From: Apteryx mantelli | Lineage: Eukaryota > Chordata > Aves > Apterygiformes > Apterygidae | Direction of reading: 5' to 3' | Assembly: GCF_036417845.1 (NCBI RefSeq) | Contig: NC_090010.1 | Coordinates: 4,196,503-4,260,502 of the forward strand | DNA: 64,000 bases | In this document: positions 12,161 through 23,464 of the stretch, in pieces | Layout: the number at the start of each line of letters is the position of its first letter | Position numbering within the stretch: the stretch's first letter is position 1 | The notes under the pieces: model-generated | What the model saw: the letters and a program-made list of their open reading frames with translations, nothing else | What the model was told of the DNA's origin: nothing | The model's database searches: none | Position numbers and translations under genes: made by a program

Positions 12161-15100
12161 ATGGCGGAGCGGTGGGGCCCGTGGCCGGCGCCGGTGCTGC
12201 TGGTGGTGCTGGCGGTGCTGGGCCCGGGGCGGCCGCTGTGCGGGGCCCGCGCCGCCCTCAACCTGCAGGAGCTGAGCGAGCTCAAGTACGGCATCGAGAT
12301 CCTCGCCGAGCCCGTGCTGGCCGGGCAGGTGCGGCCGCGGCACCGCGGCGGGGGGCGCCGGGCCTGGGCTGCGCCGGGCCTACGGGGGCCGGGGGGGGGA
12401 CCGGGGACGGGCTCGGGCTCGGGCCTGCCTGGGGGTCGTACCGGGGCGGGGGGATACCCGGGCCGGGAAGGGTCCCTGGGCTTGTCTGGGTGTCGTAGCG
12501 GCACCGGTAGGGGGGTACCTGGACCGAGGCGGGTCCCCGGACCTCCCTGGTGGTCGTGTCCGTACCAAGGGGGCGATACCGGGGCCGAGGGGGGGTCACC
12601 GGGCCTCTCTAGGGGTCATACCGGGACGGGGGGGGCTCCAGGGAGAAACAGGCCAGCACCGGGGGTGACACTGGGGCTGTCCTGGGGGGGTGGAATTAGG
12701 CCAGGGGACACTGGGGTCGCTGGGGTGAGGGGACATCTAGCCCGTCACGGGGGGGGGGGGCTGGGAGCACTGGGAGCACTGGGGGAGGGCTGCTTCGGGA
12801 GGGGGGTCCAGGGCCGGACTGGCGGGGAGCTGGGGGAGGCACCTGGCTCGACTGGACAGGTCCCAGTGGGAGCTATGACCAAGATGGGAAGAGAACTGGG
12901 AGTGCTGGGCAGGGGCACTGGGACTAGGGCAGGGAACTGGTTGAACTGAGCTAGCACCGAGGAGGAACGAGGCTGGGGGGGCGTTACTGTCACGTGAAGA
13001 GAGGGAAAGGGATAATCAAGGTTTGCCTGCCAGAGCCCTCCTCAAAAGGACTTTCACTGGGTCGGGTTTACAAAGTTGATCAAAATAAACAAATTATTAA
13101 AGCGACAGATCAACAAGTTCAGGGTTGCCGGTGATAAATGCACTTACTGCAACAAATTCTACTTTTTTTGAGCTCAAACTGATAATTAAGCGTTTCCAAC
13201 AATGGTATTTTTCCTGGGGTTACGTCCGACGTTGTCAGAGGCGCAAACCTTACCAAAAAGGCGTCCCTGTTTTGGGGAGGAGAGAGGTCCAGGTCCGTTG
13301 ACCCGTCCGTAGGTTTCTGTTCTCGTCCTTGAAATGGAGGAACAGTTACGCGCTGAATTTATGCTCTTGGTGAGGGGGGGCTGAGTCAAACACTGTGGGA
13401 CGTTTGGTCCTTGTCGAGCACAGCAGAGGGTGTCGTTAGCTGCTGGCCTTTTTTTGCTTTTGCCCTTAACAAGAACGTCAGGCTGCAAGACTCCCGCCTT
13501 GCCCCCGGTGTCATTTTGGGTGGAGCAATGTTGAGTGGTGAGACCTCCGCCTCACCCCGGGCACTGCCTCATCCCTCACCGGTGTTTCGGGAGGGGGGAG
13601 CTGGGGCACGGGGAAGAGACGGGGCTGTGATTTGCCCCGAGGTCCCGGGGGGATGGAACTGCGACCGGCCCCCCGTCCCCTGCGGCACAGCATGGCCTCC
13701 CCGCGCCAGCGCCCGCCACGTACCTGGTGCCAGGCCGGACCCCGGGCTTCCCAGGCTTGTCCTTGCGCCACGAGGAGTGATGGCAGCAGTGCCGCGGGCT
13801 CGTCCTCCCCGCTCCGGCCCCACCGCCACGCACCCCTGTCGATGCCCTTCCCCAGAGGCAGGCAGAGGACGTGGTGACTGTGGCATCAAAGTTCAAGCAG
13901 CGATATGAGTGTCGCCTCCCCCCCGCTGCCGTGCGGCGCCAGCCCGATCCCGAGGAGGAAGCGCAGCTCTACAATGGCTCCGGCATCGCCGAGCTCCTGC
14001 GCCCCATGGGGGCTGCCCCCTGCCTCGTCAAGGTGGGGGGCCAGGGGGATGGCGGGGTCAGCTGGGGGGGTGCAGGGGGGCTGCCTGTGGGTCACAGGGA
14101 TGGTGGGGGCGTGGGGACCTGCCCCTGAGCTGGGGGGATGGTGGGATCCCACTGGGGGAGCAGGGCCCTGCCCATGGGGTGGGGGGGACGGGGTCACCCA
14201 GGAGCACGGGGATCCTCCTGGAGGGCCAGGAAGGGGGATGGAGTCACCCCAGGGCGGTGGGAGTCACCCGGGGCCTATGTCACCCCTTGGAGCACATCCC
14301 GGTCCCAGCCCCGGGTCCTGCCTGTCTCTTCCAGACCAAGGACTGGTGGACGTACGAGTTCTGCTACGGGAAGCACATCCAGCAGTACCACGTCGAAGGT
14401 ATCCCCACGCGTGGCCCGTGCCCGCGGGCGGGTGACCCTGAGCGCAGCCAGGGACGGCGAGAGGGGCAGAGTGCCGGGCTGGCCCCGGTGCTGCCCGCGC
14501 GACTCCGTCTCTCTTGCCGCAGAGTCGGAGATCAAAGGCGACGTCCTGTTTCTCGGCTACTACCAGTCGGCGTTCGACTGGGACGATGAGACGGCCAAGG
14601 TTCGTGCTTCCCTCCGGGCCCCGCGTGCAGCCGCAGGGCTGATTGGGGGCCGCCGCGTCCCCTCTGTGCCCTTGTGGGAGGGACCGGACGCCGCGGGGGC
14701 TGCGCAGCCCTTTACGAGACGCCGGAGGATCTCCGCGGGGAGCGCGGCCCCGCTCCCAGCCCGCTCTCTGCCCCCAGGCCTCCAAGCAGCACCGGCTGAA
14801 GCGGTACCACAGCCAGAGCTACGTGAACGGCTCCCAGTGCGACCTCACCGGGCGAGCCAGGGAGGCCGAAGTCAGGGTAAGACGGGGGCCACGGTGCTGG
14901 GCAGGGGCTGGAGGTGCCACGGTGGCCCCCATGTCCCCATGTGGGTGGCCGTGGCTGGGAGGGGTGGAGAACGTGGCTGATGTCTCTTGCCCTGGGCGCA
15001 GTTCCTGTGCGAGGAGGGCGCTGGGGACTACATCGCGAGGGTGGACGAGCCCCAGTCCTGCTCCTATGTCCTGACCGTCCACACCACCCGCATCTGCCAC

Positions 15101-17980
15101 CACCCCTTCCTGCGCCCGCCGGCCAGCGCCACCCCCCAGCCCATCCTGTGCCAGCCGGCCCTCAGCCCGGCCCAGTACGTGGAGTACGTCCGGGCCCAAG
15201 TCTGTGAGTATCGGGGACCCCCGGGCACGCGGCCGGCCCCGGCATGGATCTCCGGGGGTGACGAGTCCCTTCTGTCTTGCTTTTCCAGCTGACACCAAGC
15301 GAAAGGTGGAGGAGATCTCGGAGGAGCTGAAGACGCTGGACACGAGGCTGTGGAGCGAGAAGGACCCCGAGGCCCCTGCGCAGCCCCCCGAAGGAGCCAC
15401 AGCGGCCCACGGTGACGGTACAGCCCACGTCCCCCGAGCCTCGGTCCCCTCCTCACCCGGCTGCGCGTCCCCTCGCTGGGCTCGGGGAGGCCCTGGCAGT
15501 GCCCGTAGGCGCAGGATCACCGCTCCTGCTCTGCCCTCTCGGCCCGGGAGCTGCCATGGGCGTTTGCCAGCTCTGGCAGCGGGTTCGGGGCCGGGCTGGT
15601 GGCCTGTGGTGGCTGGGGGTGCCAGTGCCACGCCTCCGTGGTGCCAGCTTTGCCCATCCCCTCCCTCCTGTGCCAGCTGCTCCGGGGGACGAGCTGGACG
15701 CAGCCAAGGATGCCGCCTTCTGGGAGCGGGTGCGCGAGGTGACAAGCAAAGCCAGCGGCCAGCAGGACGGTGCCAAGGTGAGTCCCCGGTGTCCTCGGGC
15801 CCTTGTGCTCCCACAGCACATGGCTCCTGCGGCCACGTGCCAGGATGGGTTGGGGCCAGGCGCGTGTCACGTTGACTGTGGAGCGAGAGGGGTGTGATGT
15901 GGGCTCCCGCTCCACCACCCCATCCTTCCCGCAGGAGGAAGAGCCGGCCACGAAGCAAGCAGAGAGTCATGTGGCTGGTGAGTATCTGGCAGCGTCCACA
16001 GGCCGGGGTGGCTGGACACTGCCGCTCCATCCCCTCCGTGGCAGGTGCCCTGCATGGGATGCAGACGTTAGTCAGCTACATTCTTCCTGGTTTTGTGGCC
16101 GTCTTTTAGAAAACCGGAAGAAAATCCACTTCAAAGTGATCAGGAACCCTGGGGACCTGCTGCAGTTCATCGAGGAGCTGAAGGAGAACACCAAGAAGGT
16201 GGGCCACGGCCCATGGCTTGGCTGCAGGCACACCCATGGGTGATGGGACCCTGGGGTGGGGGACGTTCCCATGCTTCCATCCCTGTTTGGCTGCGGCAGC
16301 TCTTTGTGTCCCGCTCTGTGACTTGGTTTCCCCGTTGGCAATGCCATTTCGCCCACGAGGGACGTTCACATAGGTCAGGTGCCGCAGTCATGGGGTGCCT
16401 CAGCTCCCAGCCCCTTCTCACTCCATCGGGGCCAGGATTTTGCCCTCCGAAGGGATTTAGGCACTTGCTGCCCCTGCCAGCCTGTCCTGGGCTTAAGGCC
16501 TGCAGTAGCCCTGGACCATGGTGTGGTGGTTCCCACGTGGCTGAGCCCTCCTCTGCATGTCCAGGCTAGGGAGAAAGCGGTCGAGGAGGAGGTGGCAGAG
16601 AAGAGCCCAGAGCCCCCAGTCCCTGAGGAGCCCCCGGCCACGGCAGCCGATGGGGAACGCCCAGAGGAGGAGGAAGACGATGAGGAAGAAGGGGACCTTC
16701 TGCACGGCTTCGAGAAGGAACTGGAAGCTGTGCTGCTGCCCCGGGACCAGATGGCCCAGCTGAAGGAGGAAGTTAAGACAGAAATGGAGAAGGAGTTTGA
16801 CAACATCATCAATGAGGTGAGCTGCCGCGCGGCCCCACCGTGGCGCTGGTGGGACCGGACCCCGTCCTTGTCCCCTGCTGAGCCTCTGCCCCGTGCCCGC
16901 AGGTGGAGGACGAGCTGGAGACAGAGGGGCTGAAGGGGGAGTTTGACCGTAATCAGGCGTCCAAGTCCTTAGCCTCCACCCTCAACCGCCTCATGGACAA
17001 GCTGGATGGGGGCCGCCCCAGCAAGGCAGCAGAGAAAGAGGAAGAGGAAGGTCCCAGGAGCAAGGCCAGCCCCGGCCCCCCGGCCGAGCAAGCACCCGGT
17101 TCGTCCTCAACTGCCGGTGCAGCCGTGTCCTGGAGGGGACAAAGCTGCCACCCCGGGCTGGTCCCGTCTCTCTAATTCCTAAACCCACCCAAGGGGTGGT
17201 TTTGGGGTGCTGGGGGCAACCAGGCACCCCCATCCCGTGCACCCGGGAGGGAGGCCCTGACGCGGCCCCTCTCCCCCTCGCAGACGCCAGCTCGGACGGA
17301 CGTGTCCGGGTGCAGGTGAGCAGGATCAGGCCCGGCAGCGCCCAGCACCGGGAGCCCCGCGTGCGGGAAATGGGCCGGGACAACCCGCAGCTGCACCACA
17401 TTGAGAGCGAAGTCCGGGAGCTGCTGGCCAAGGAGGGCCTCAGGGCCGAAGGTACCGTCGTGGGGTGCCGGGGAGCCCAGGTGTCCAGGGCCGGGCAGGG
17501 CTGGGGCTACTTCTCCGTGCTGGTGCCAGGCTCCCACTGGCATATCCTCCTTCCTGCAGGGAAAATTGAGATCAAGATTGTGACGACGGGGGGGCCGGGT
17601 GACGAGGACGATACGCACTGGCTCTCAGATGAGGACACCAAGAACCTCAAGGACATCTTCTTCAACATCCTGGTGAGCAGGGAAACCGAGGCACGGGGCT
17701 GGGGCAGACGGACACGGCCTGGAGCTGCAGCCGCTTCTCTGGGGGAGACCAAGGCCCTGTGCAGCAGGGGCTGGGGGGGTCCCGGTGCCCCCGGTGGGGG
17801 TCCCGGTGCCCACGGCGGGGGTCCCGGTGCCCACAGTGTCTCCCCCCCCAGATCCAGGGCACGGAGGAGGCGCAGAAGGAGCGGCGGCGGCAGCAGGCGC
17901 TGGAGGACAACTACCGCTTCGTGTGGGGGCGCCGCGACGAGCCTCAGCCCCCCGGGGACTCCGAGGACCCAGATTTCTGA
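12161..17980 (+). CDS. OS9: OS9, ER lectin of glycoprotein quality control
   Basis: OS-9 is a luminal ER lectin that binds trimmed mannose glycans through an MRH domain and passes misfolded glycoproteins to the SEL1L-HRD1 ligase. Fifteen coding exons: 12161-12328, 13856-14032, 14335-14398, 14523-14599, 14778-14876, 15002-15203, 15289-15417, 15677-15777, 15935-15977, 16110-16198, 16565-16816, 16903-17098, 17284-17451, 17560-17672, 17852-17980. They give about 668 aa (human 667). A signal peptide covers about residues 1-30. The MRH domain starts near residue 110 (DWWTYEFCYGKHIQQYHVE, KGDVLFLGYYQSAFDWDD, GDYIARVDEPQSCSYVLT). An acidic EEEEDDEEEGD stretch lies in exon 11, and a conserved C-terminal block has WLSDEDTKNLKDIFFNIL. 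The second-exon acceptor could also be 6 nt later (13862), same phase. The donor at 17099 is weak (GTTCGT). Intron 1 carries an AT-richer patch. Confidence 0.97.
12990..13530. other. AT-richer block in OS9 intron 1, possible old insertion
   Basis: About 540 bp with ordinary complexity and much lower GC than its surroundings, for example AAAGTTGATCAAAATAAACA at about 13072. It contrasts sharply with the G-run DNA on either side. On the minus strand it has a 100-codon open frame (13488-13186) with no recognised family. A degraded LTR or other transposon fragment is one possibility; a conserved intronic element is another. Neither terminal repeats nor a target-site duplication could be confirmed by eye. 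Confidence 0.4.
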
Positions 17981-18459
17981 CCCCCCCCCCCCGGACTTGC
18001 GGCTTCGCCCCCCCCCCCCCCCCCCCCGGGCAGCCTGGGGCTGAGCCCAGCCCTGGTGAGGGGTGCCGGGGCCCCCCCAGGAGGGTGTTAATGCCCAGGG
18101 TGCCCCAGGCAGTGCGGGGCCCTGGGGGGAGGACTGTGCCCCCCCGGCCCTGCTCTGCCCCCTCCCTCCCTTTGACCCTGTGTGGGGGACTTGGACTGTT
18201 TTGGGGGGGGGGGGGAGCATCTTGCTGTGTCCCCCATGGGGGGACCATGCCCTGAGGCCGGGCACGGTTGTGATGTGGATGAGCTGGGGGTGGGGGGGGG
18301 AAGAGTGTGTTGGGGAGGGGGGGTTTCCTATCATTGCCTCTGGAGCCATTTGTGCCCCCTCTCTTCTCGGGGGGGGGGGCTCTTTCTCATAATGAGATGT
18401 AAAAAAGTCGTTAAGCGCCTGGGGCCCCCTGGCCTTGCGCCCGCCGCTGGATTTTTATC

Positions 18460-18465
18460 AATAAA
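18460..18465 (+). terminator. Poly(A) signal of OS9
   Basis: AATAAA lies 480 bp after the OS9 stop within ATTTTTATCAATAAAGCAAGG, the only AT-rich motif in an otherwise G/C-run 3' UTR. Confidence 0.85.
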
Positions 18466-18479
18466 GCAAGGTCAGCCCA

Positions 18480-19762
18480 GGGCTGCGTCCGTGTCCGTGT
18501 CCCCCGCTGCCCCCCCCCCCATAGCCTGCTGTGCCCCCCTGGCCCCCCCACCGCATGCTGCCCCACGGCAGCCTCCTGCCCCCCTCCCGCCAGGGCCGGT
18601 GTGGGTTGCCCCACGGGGGTTGGGGGGCTGCAGCCACCACTGTGGGCAGGGGGTGACACTTGGGCGGGGGGGGGCAGGAGAGGCTGCTGTGGGCCCCCCC
18701 CCCCCCCCCGCGCCGGGTGCTGGGCTCGGCCCTGCCCTCGGGGCTGGGCACGGCCAGTTCCTGCCCGACCGGTCGCGCCGCTCCCGTGGGGCCCGGCCTT
18801 ATCGTGGGGGGGGGGGGGAACACACTGCCCCCCCCCGGGCCATTCTCGGGGGCGGCCTGGGGCCGACGTGGCCCTGCGCGGGGGGACTGGGGGCGACACG
18901 CGTGGCAATGGGGCCGCGTCGTGGGGACCCCCCCCCCTTGCGCGCCGCCCCCCATATTTCCCCCCCATGTGGGGGGTGATTCCCCCCCCCGGGCAGTGTT
19001 GCAAAGAGGAGGGGTGTGGCAGCGCGCCAGCCAATCAGGGGCGGGGCGGGGCGGGGGCCCGCGCGGCGCCGGCCAATGGGCGCGCGGCGGGGCGGGGCGC
19101 GCCCCTGCGGCTCGCTACAATGTAGCGGGAGGCGGCGGGACCGGGGGGAGACGCCGGGGGCCGCCGGGACCCCCCACGCCGCCGCCGCCGCCGCCGCTCC
19201 AGGTAACGGCGCCGCCGGGCCCGAGCCCGGGGACCCCGCCCCGCCCGGCCCCCCCCGCTGCCCATCCGCCCCCCTCCCGCGGACCCTCGCGCCCCCCCAT
19301 CACTCCCCCCCTCTGGATCCCCTCTCCCCAAATCCCTCCCGTTTCCTCCCGGGATCTCCCCTGTCCCTCCCGTCCTAACGGGCTGCAGGGAGCATCTGGG
19401 AGCACATGGGGCTCAGACTCCCTTTTCCACCCCACCTTCAACGGATAGCCGGGGGGGGGGGGGTCTCTGTTGCCCACGCTGTGCCCCCGGCGATGCCCCT
19501 TCACCGAGGCCTGGGGGGTCTGGGGGGCCCGGGGGTCCGGCCTCCCGCCACTGTGGGGCCCCTGGACTTCGCTCCAGGGCCTCCCCAGATCCCTGGCGAT
19601 CGGCTGGCGTGGCGGATGCGGGAACGTGGCGGATGCGGGAACGTGGCAGGTGCGGGAAGCATGGCGGGTGCAGGTGGCCATGGCGGGTCCCCGCTCGTCC
19701 CCCTGGCCTGACCCCCTTGTCCCCAGGCCGTGCCGGACGCCGGCCCCTGCCGCCGGCACGCA
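18480..19762 (+). promoter_or_regulatory. Intergenic DNA, promoter and 5' UTR of the C1GALT1-like gene
   Basis: There is no coding exon before 19763. Two CCAAT boxes (GCCAATCAGGGGCGG near 19029 and GCCAATGGGCGCG near 19071) and several GC boxes sit just before a CpG-dense stretch with a (GCC)n run at 19178-19195. A good donor (CAG/GTAACG) ends a probable non-coding first exon at 19202. An acceptor at 19724-19726 opens the exon carrying the start codon. A GGCGGATGCGGGAACGT tandem pair lies at about 19610-19645 in the intron. Confidence 0.6.
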
Positions 19763-21981
19763 ATGATGCTGCCAGGCCTGAAGAGCCCGTGGCTGGCCTT
19801 CCACGGCGGCGTCTTCGTGGGCTTCTCAGCCACCTTCTACCTCCTCAACGGCGTCCTGCTGCCGTGGCCGGTGCCGCCGGCGCGCCAAGCCCCCCCGGCG
19901 GGCGAGGACCCTGTGGGGGCCGCCCAGCGCCCCGGGCTCTTCAGCGTGGCTCAGCCGCGCTCCGCAGGTGGGTGACGCCACGGTGAGGGGCACGTGGAGA
20001 GCACCGGGGGCTGGATCTGCCCCGGCCGGGGACGCTTGTCCTGATCCCATCAGTTGGGGCCACGGGAGGCTTGAGGGTCCCCAGCACCCAGGGCGCACGT
20101 CGTGGGGGGGCTCAGCCCCCTAGAGGAGTGGGGGGCATTTGGAAACCCCTTGTCCACATGCATTGGTGGCCTCCCATGGTCCAGGAGGCTTTGGCCACAG
20201 GCAGTGCAGCGCAGCTGGGGGCAACGTGGCTGAGCGCCCTGAGGGCCCCCGCGGTCTGTGGCCGACGTCACCCCTGTGCCCACAGGAGAGGACAGCAGCG
20301 TGGCGGACGAGCTGTACCGGCGGGTGCGCATCCTGTGCTGGGTGATGACGGGGCCCCGCAACCTGGAGAGCAAGGCCCGGCACGTGCGGGCCACATGGAC
20401 CCGCCACTGCAACGTGGCCCTGTTCATGAGCTCGGAGCGGGACGAGCGCTTCCCGGCCGTGGGGCTGCCCGCCAAGGAGGGCCGCGACCAGCTCTACTGG
20501 AAAACCATCCGGGCGTTCCAGTACGTGCACCGGCACCACCTGGGCCAAGCTGACTGGTTCCTCAAGGCGGACGACGACACCTTCGTGGTGGTGGCCAACC
20601 TGCGCTGGCTGCTGGCCAACTACACCCCCGAGCGCCCCATCTACTTCGGCAAGCGCTTCAAGCCCTTCGCCAAGCAGGGCTACATGAGCGGCGGCGCCGG
20701 CTACGTGCTCAGCAAGGAGGCCCTGCGGCGCTTCGTGGCTGCCTTCGCCTCCCGCGCCTGCACCCACACCAGCGCCGTGGAGGACCTGGCGCTGGGGCAG
20801 TGCATGGAGAAGCTGGGCGTGGAGGCGGGCGACTCGCGCGACACCCGGGGCCGCGAGACCTTCCACCCCTTCGTCCCCGAGTCCCACCTCACCGAGAAGT
20901 TCTCCAAGAGCTTCTGGTACTGGAACTACTGCTACTACCCCATCGTGGAGGTACGTGGCACCTCCCGGGGGCTCGTGACTGCCGCACTGCCCCGGCCGTC
21001 CCCGTTTTGTCCTGCTGGCACGGTCCTTGCCGGCGCCTCTGTCACCGGCCACGGGGCTGAGCCACCCGCTGTGGCTGCGGTCTCCTGTCCCCGTTGAGCC
21101 CGTTGGTGGGAAAGCTGCCCCGTGGCCCCGGTCCTGCTCGCCCCGGGGGCGCCGGCCACCCCCCGGCACTGCTGTCCTGCTGGGTGTCACGGGGCCACCA
21201 GCTCAGGTCTGGCTCAGCTCCATGTGGTGCGGGCTAAGCCGGCCACGGGGTTAATAGCCTCCGTGGGCGGTGTGACCACGCTGGCCCCGCGCCTGCCCCA
21301 CGCTGGGGATCGGGGGCTGGGGGCTGGTTCTGTGGGGCTGGGGGGGCCTTGCCTTGTGGGGCAGGGGGCTGGTTTTAGGGGATCTAAAGAATCCTGGCCA
21401 TGGGGGGCTGAGGCTGGGGGGGGGGCAGCTGGTCTTATGGGGCTGGGGGTCCTGGATGGGGGGGGGCTGGAGGGTGGGTTTGTGGGTCCAGGGGCTCCTG
21501 GCCATGTGGGGCTGGGGGGTCCCGGCTGTGCTGGACCCTGGGCTGCCGGGAGTTGCCTTGGGGGAGGCCTGGGAGCTGCCACCCCCCCACCAAACACCCT
21601 GCCATGGGGATGGACCTGGCCAGAGGCCATGGTGATGGGCTGGAGGGGGTGTGGGGGGAACCTGGCCAGAGGCAATGGTGATGTACTGGGAGGGATATGG
21701 CCAGAGGCCACGGTGATGGGCTGGGGGTGGGGGGGGGGTGGGGGAGGGAATCCAACCTCGGCATGTCTCCCCCCCCCCCCAGCTCCTGTCTCTGCCCCCA
21801 GGGCCCCCAGTGCTGCTCCGACCTGGCCGTGTCCTTCCACTACGTGAGCGGGGAGCAGATGTACGTGCTGGAGTACCTCACCCACCGCCTGCGCCCCTAC
21901 GGCTACCGGCCCCGCTACCGCCCCCCACTGCCCGCCCTGGCCCCCGTGCCCCCCGCGCCCCCCAACACCACCCTGCCGTAG
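19763..21981 (+). CDS. Core 1 beta-1,3-galactosyltransferase paralogue (C1GALT1-like)
   Basis: This is a member of glycosyltransferase family 31 closest to C1GALT1 (T-synthase), which adds galactose to GalNAc-Ser/Thr in the Golgi. Coding exons are 19763-19967, 20286-20950 and 21802-21981, phases consistent, 349 aa (human C1GALT1 363). A short N-terminus is followed by a type II anchor at about 8-28 ([21 protein letters not shown]) and a Pro-rich stem. The catalytic domain has [25 protein letters not shown], a metal-binding KADDDTF (Asp164-166), [31 protein letters not shown] and [10 protein letters not shown]. The last exon has [15 protein letters not shown] and [10 protein letters not shown]. 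All expected catalytic motifs are intact. It lies between OS9 and AGAP2, where the human order has no such gene. Activity and acceptor are inferred only from the family; whether it needs the chaperone C1GALT1C1 is unknown. Confidence 0.88.
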
Positions 21982-22029
21982 CCCCTGGCGCCCCACAGCC
22001 CCACCACCACTGCCTGCAGCCCCTGTTTT

Positions 22030-22620
22030 GGGGACTTTCACTGCTCCTTTGGTGGCTGAGGCTGCTCTTTTGGTGGCCATGGCCACCATCCTGGGGCTGT
22101 TACCACTATTTCAGTGGCCAAGGCTGCTATTCTGATGGTCAAGGCTGCTCTTTTGGTGGCCGAGGACACTATTTTGGTGGCTGTGGCCACACTTTTAGCA
22201 GTTCAGGCTGCTCTTTTGCAGGCTGAGGCTATTCTTTGGGTGGCCAACGCTGCTATTTTGGTAGACAGGGCTGCTCTTTGGTGGCCAAAGCCACTATTTT
22301 GGCGGCCCCAGCTATGCATTTAGAGGCTGAGGCTGCTCTTTTGGCAGCTGAGGCGACTATTTTGGTGGCCGAGGCCACTCTTTCTGTGGCCATATCCACC
22401 TTGGCCACCAAAAGCGCAGTCTTGGCCACCAAAATGACAGGGCTTGGTGGCCGCCACTGCTATTTTGGCGGCTGTAGCTGCTATATTTGTGGCCAAGGCT
22501 GCACTTCTGGTGGCTGAGGCCACTATTTTGGTGGCCAGGGCCACGCTTTGAGCAGCTAAGGCTGCTCTTTTGCAGGCTGAGGTTGTTTTTTTTGGTGGCC
22601 GAAGCTGCCGTTTGGGTGGC
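22030..22620. repeat. 21-bp minisatellite after the C1GALT1-like gene
   Basis: About 28 divergent units of about 21 bp such as AAGGCTGCTCTTTTGGTGGC and GAGGCCACTATTTTGGTGGC. It starts 50 bp after the stop codon, so it is probably within the 3' UTR. T-tracts make it locally AT-richer. Confidence 0.85.
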
Positions 22621-22844
22621 CATGGCTCCTGCGGTGCTGCTGCCCCATGGATGAAGGGGGATGGCCCTCTCCGTGGGGGACGGGGACATGTTACTCCCCC
22701 CCGGGGTGGCCTGCTGTGACCACGTGGAAGGGGCTGGGGTCCCAGCAGGGGGGTGGGGGTGGGAGACCCCAGGGGATTTGGAGGGTGCTGGGGGGGACGA
22801 CACCGGCCATGGGCTCTGCCGCAGCCACGCGGGCCAGCCCGGGG

Positions 22845-23375
22845 GGGGGTGTGTACTGGAGTACTGCGTCCAGTTCTGGGCTCCCCAGTACAAGAGGGAT
22901 GTGGCACTACTGGAGCAAGTCCAGCGAAGGGCCACAAAGATGATTAGGGGACTGGAGCATCTCTCTTATGAGGAAAGGCTGAGAGAGCTGGGCCTGTTTA
23001 GCTTGGAGAAGAGAAGGCTGAGAGGAGATCTTATCAACGTGTACAAGTATCTGAAGGGAGGGTGTCGAGAGGATGGGGCCAGACTCTTTTCAGTGGTGCC
23101 GAGCGACAGGACGCGAGGCAACGGGCACAAACTGAAACACAGACACTTCCATCTTAACATGAGGAAAAACTTTTTCACTGTGAGGGTGACAGAGCACTGG
23201 AACAGGTTGCCCCGAGAGGTGGTGGAGTCTCCTTCTCTGGAGATATTCAAAATGCGCCTGGATGCAATCCTGTGCAATGTGCTCTAGGTGACCCTGGTGG
23301 AGCAGGGGGGTTGGACTAGATGATCTCCAGAGGTCCCTTCCAACCTCAGTGATTCTGTGATTCTGTGATTCTGTG
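22845..23375 (+). mobile_element. CR1 LINE, 5'-truncated 3' end
   Basis: CR1 is the main non-LTR retrotransposon of birds. This copy keeps the last part of the reverse-transcriptase ORF, open for about 145 codons (22850-23287) with the typical CR1 C-terminus: [57 protein letters not shown]. It ends with the CR1 3' tail, GGTTGGACTAGATGATCTCC, followed by ATTCTGTG octamer repeats at about 23352-23375 and a (TG)n run. It is truncated at its 5' end, as most copies are. The intact frame suggests it is not very old. Confidence 0.95.
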
Positions 23376-23423
23376 TGTGTGTGTGTGTGTGTGTCTTGGG
23401 CAGGATCCTGCCCAGCCTCCTGC

Positions 23424-23429
23424 AATAAA
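23424..23429 (+). terminator. Poly(A) signal downstream of the CR1
   Basis: AATAAA in CCTGCAATAAAAGCCC, just after the CR1 tail. It may end a long 3' UTR of the C1GALT1-like gene that includes the minisatellite and the CR1. No closer AATAAA follows that stop codon. Confidence 0.45.
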
Positions 23430-23464
23430 AGCCCTTTGCCCGGGACTTAACGGCTGTTTCCTCG

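Noticed and set aside
13186-13488. A 100-codon minus-strand frame in OS9 intron 1
   Set aside because: No family resemblance. It lies in the AT-richer block and is reported there as a compositional anomaly only.
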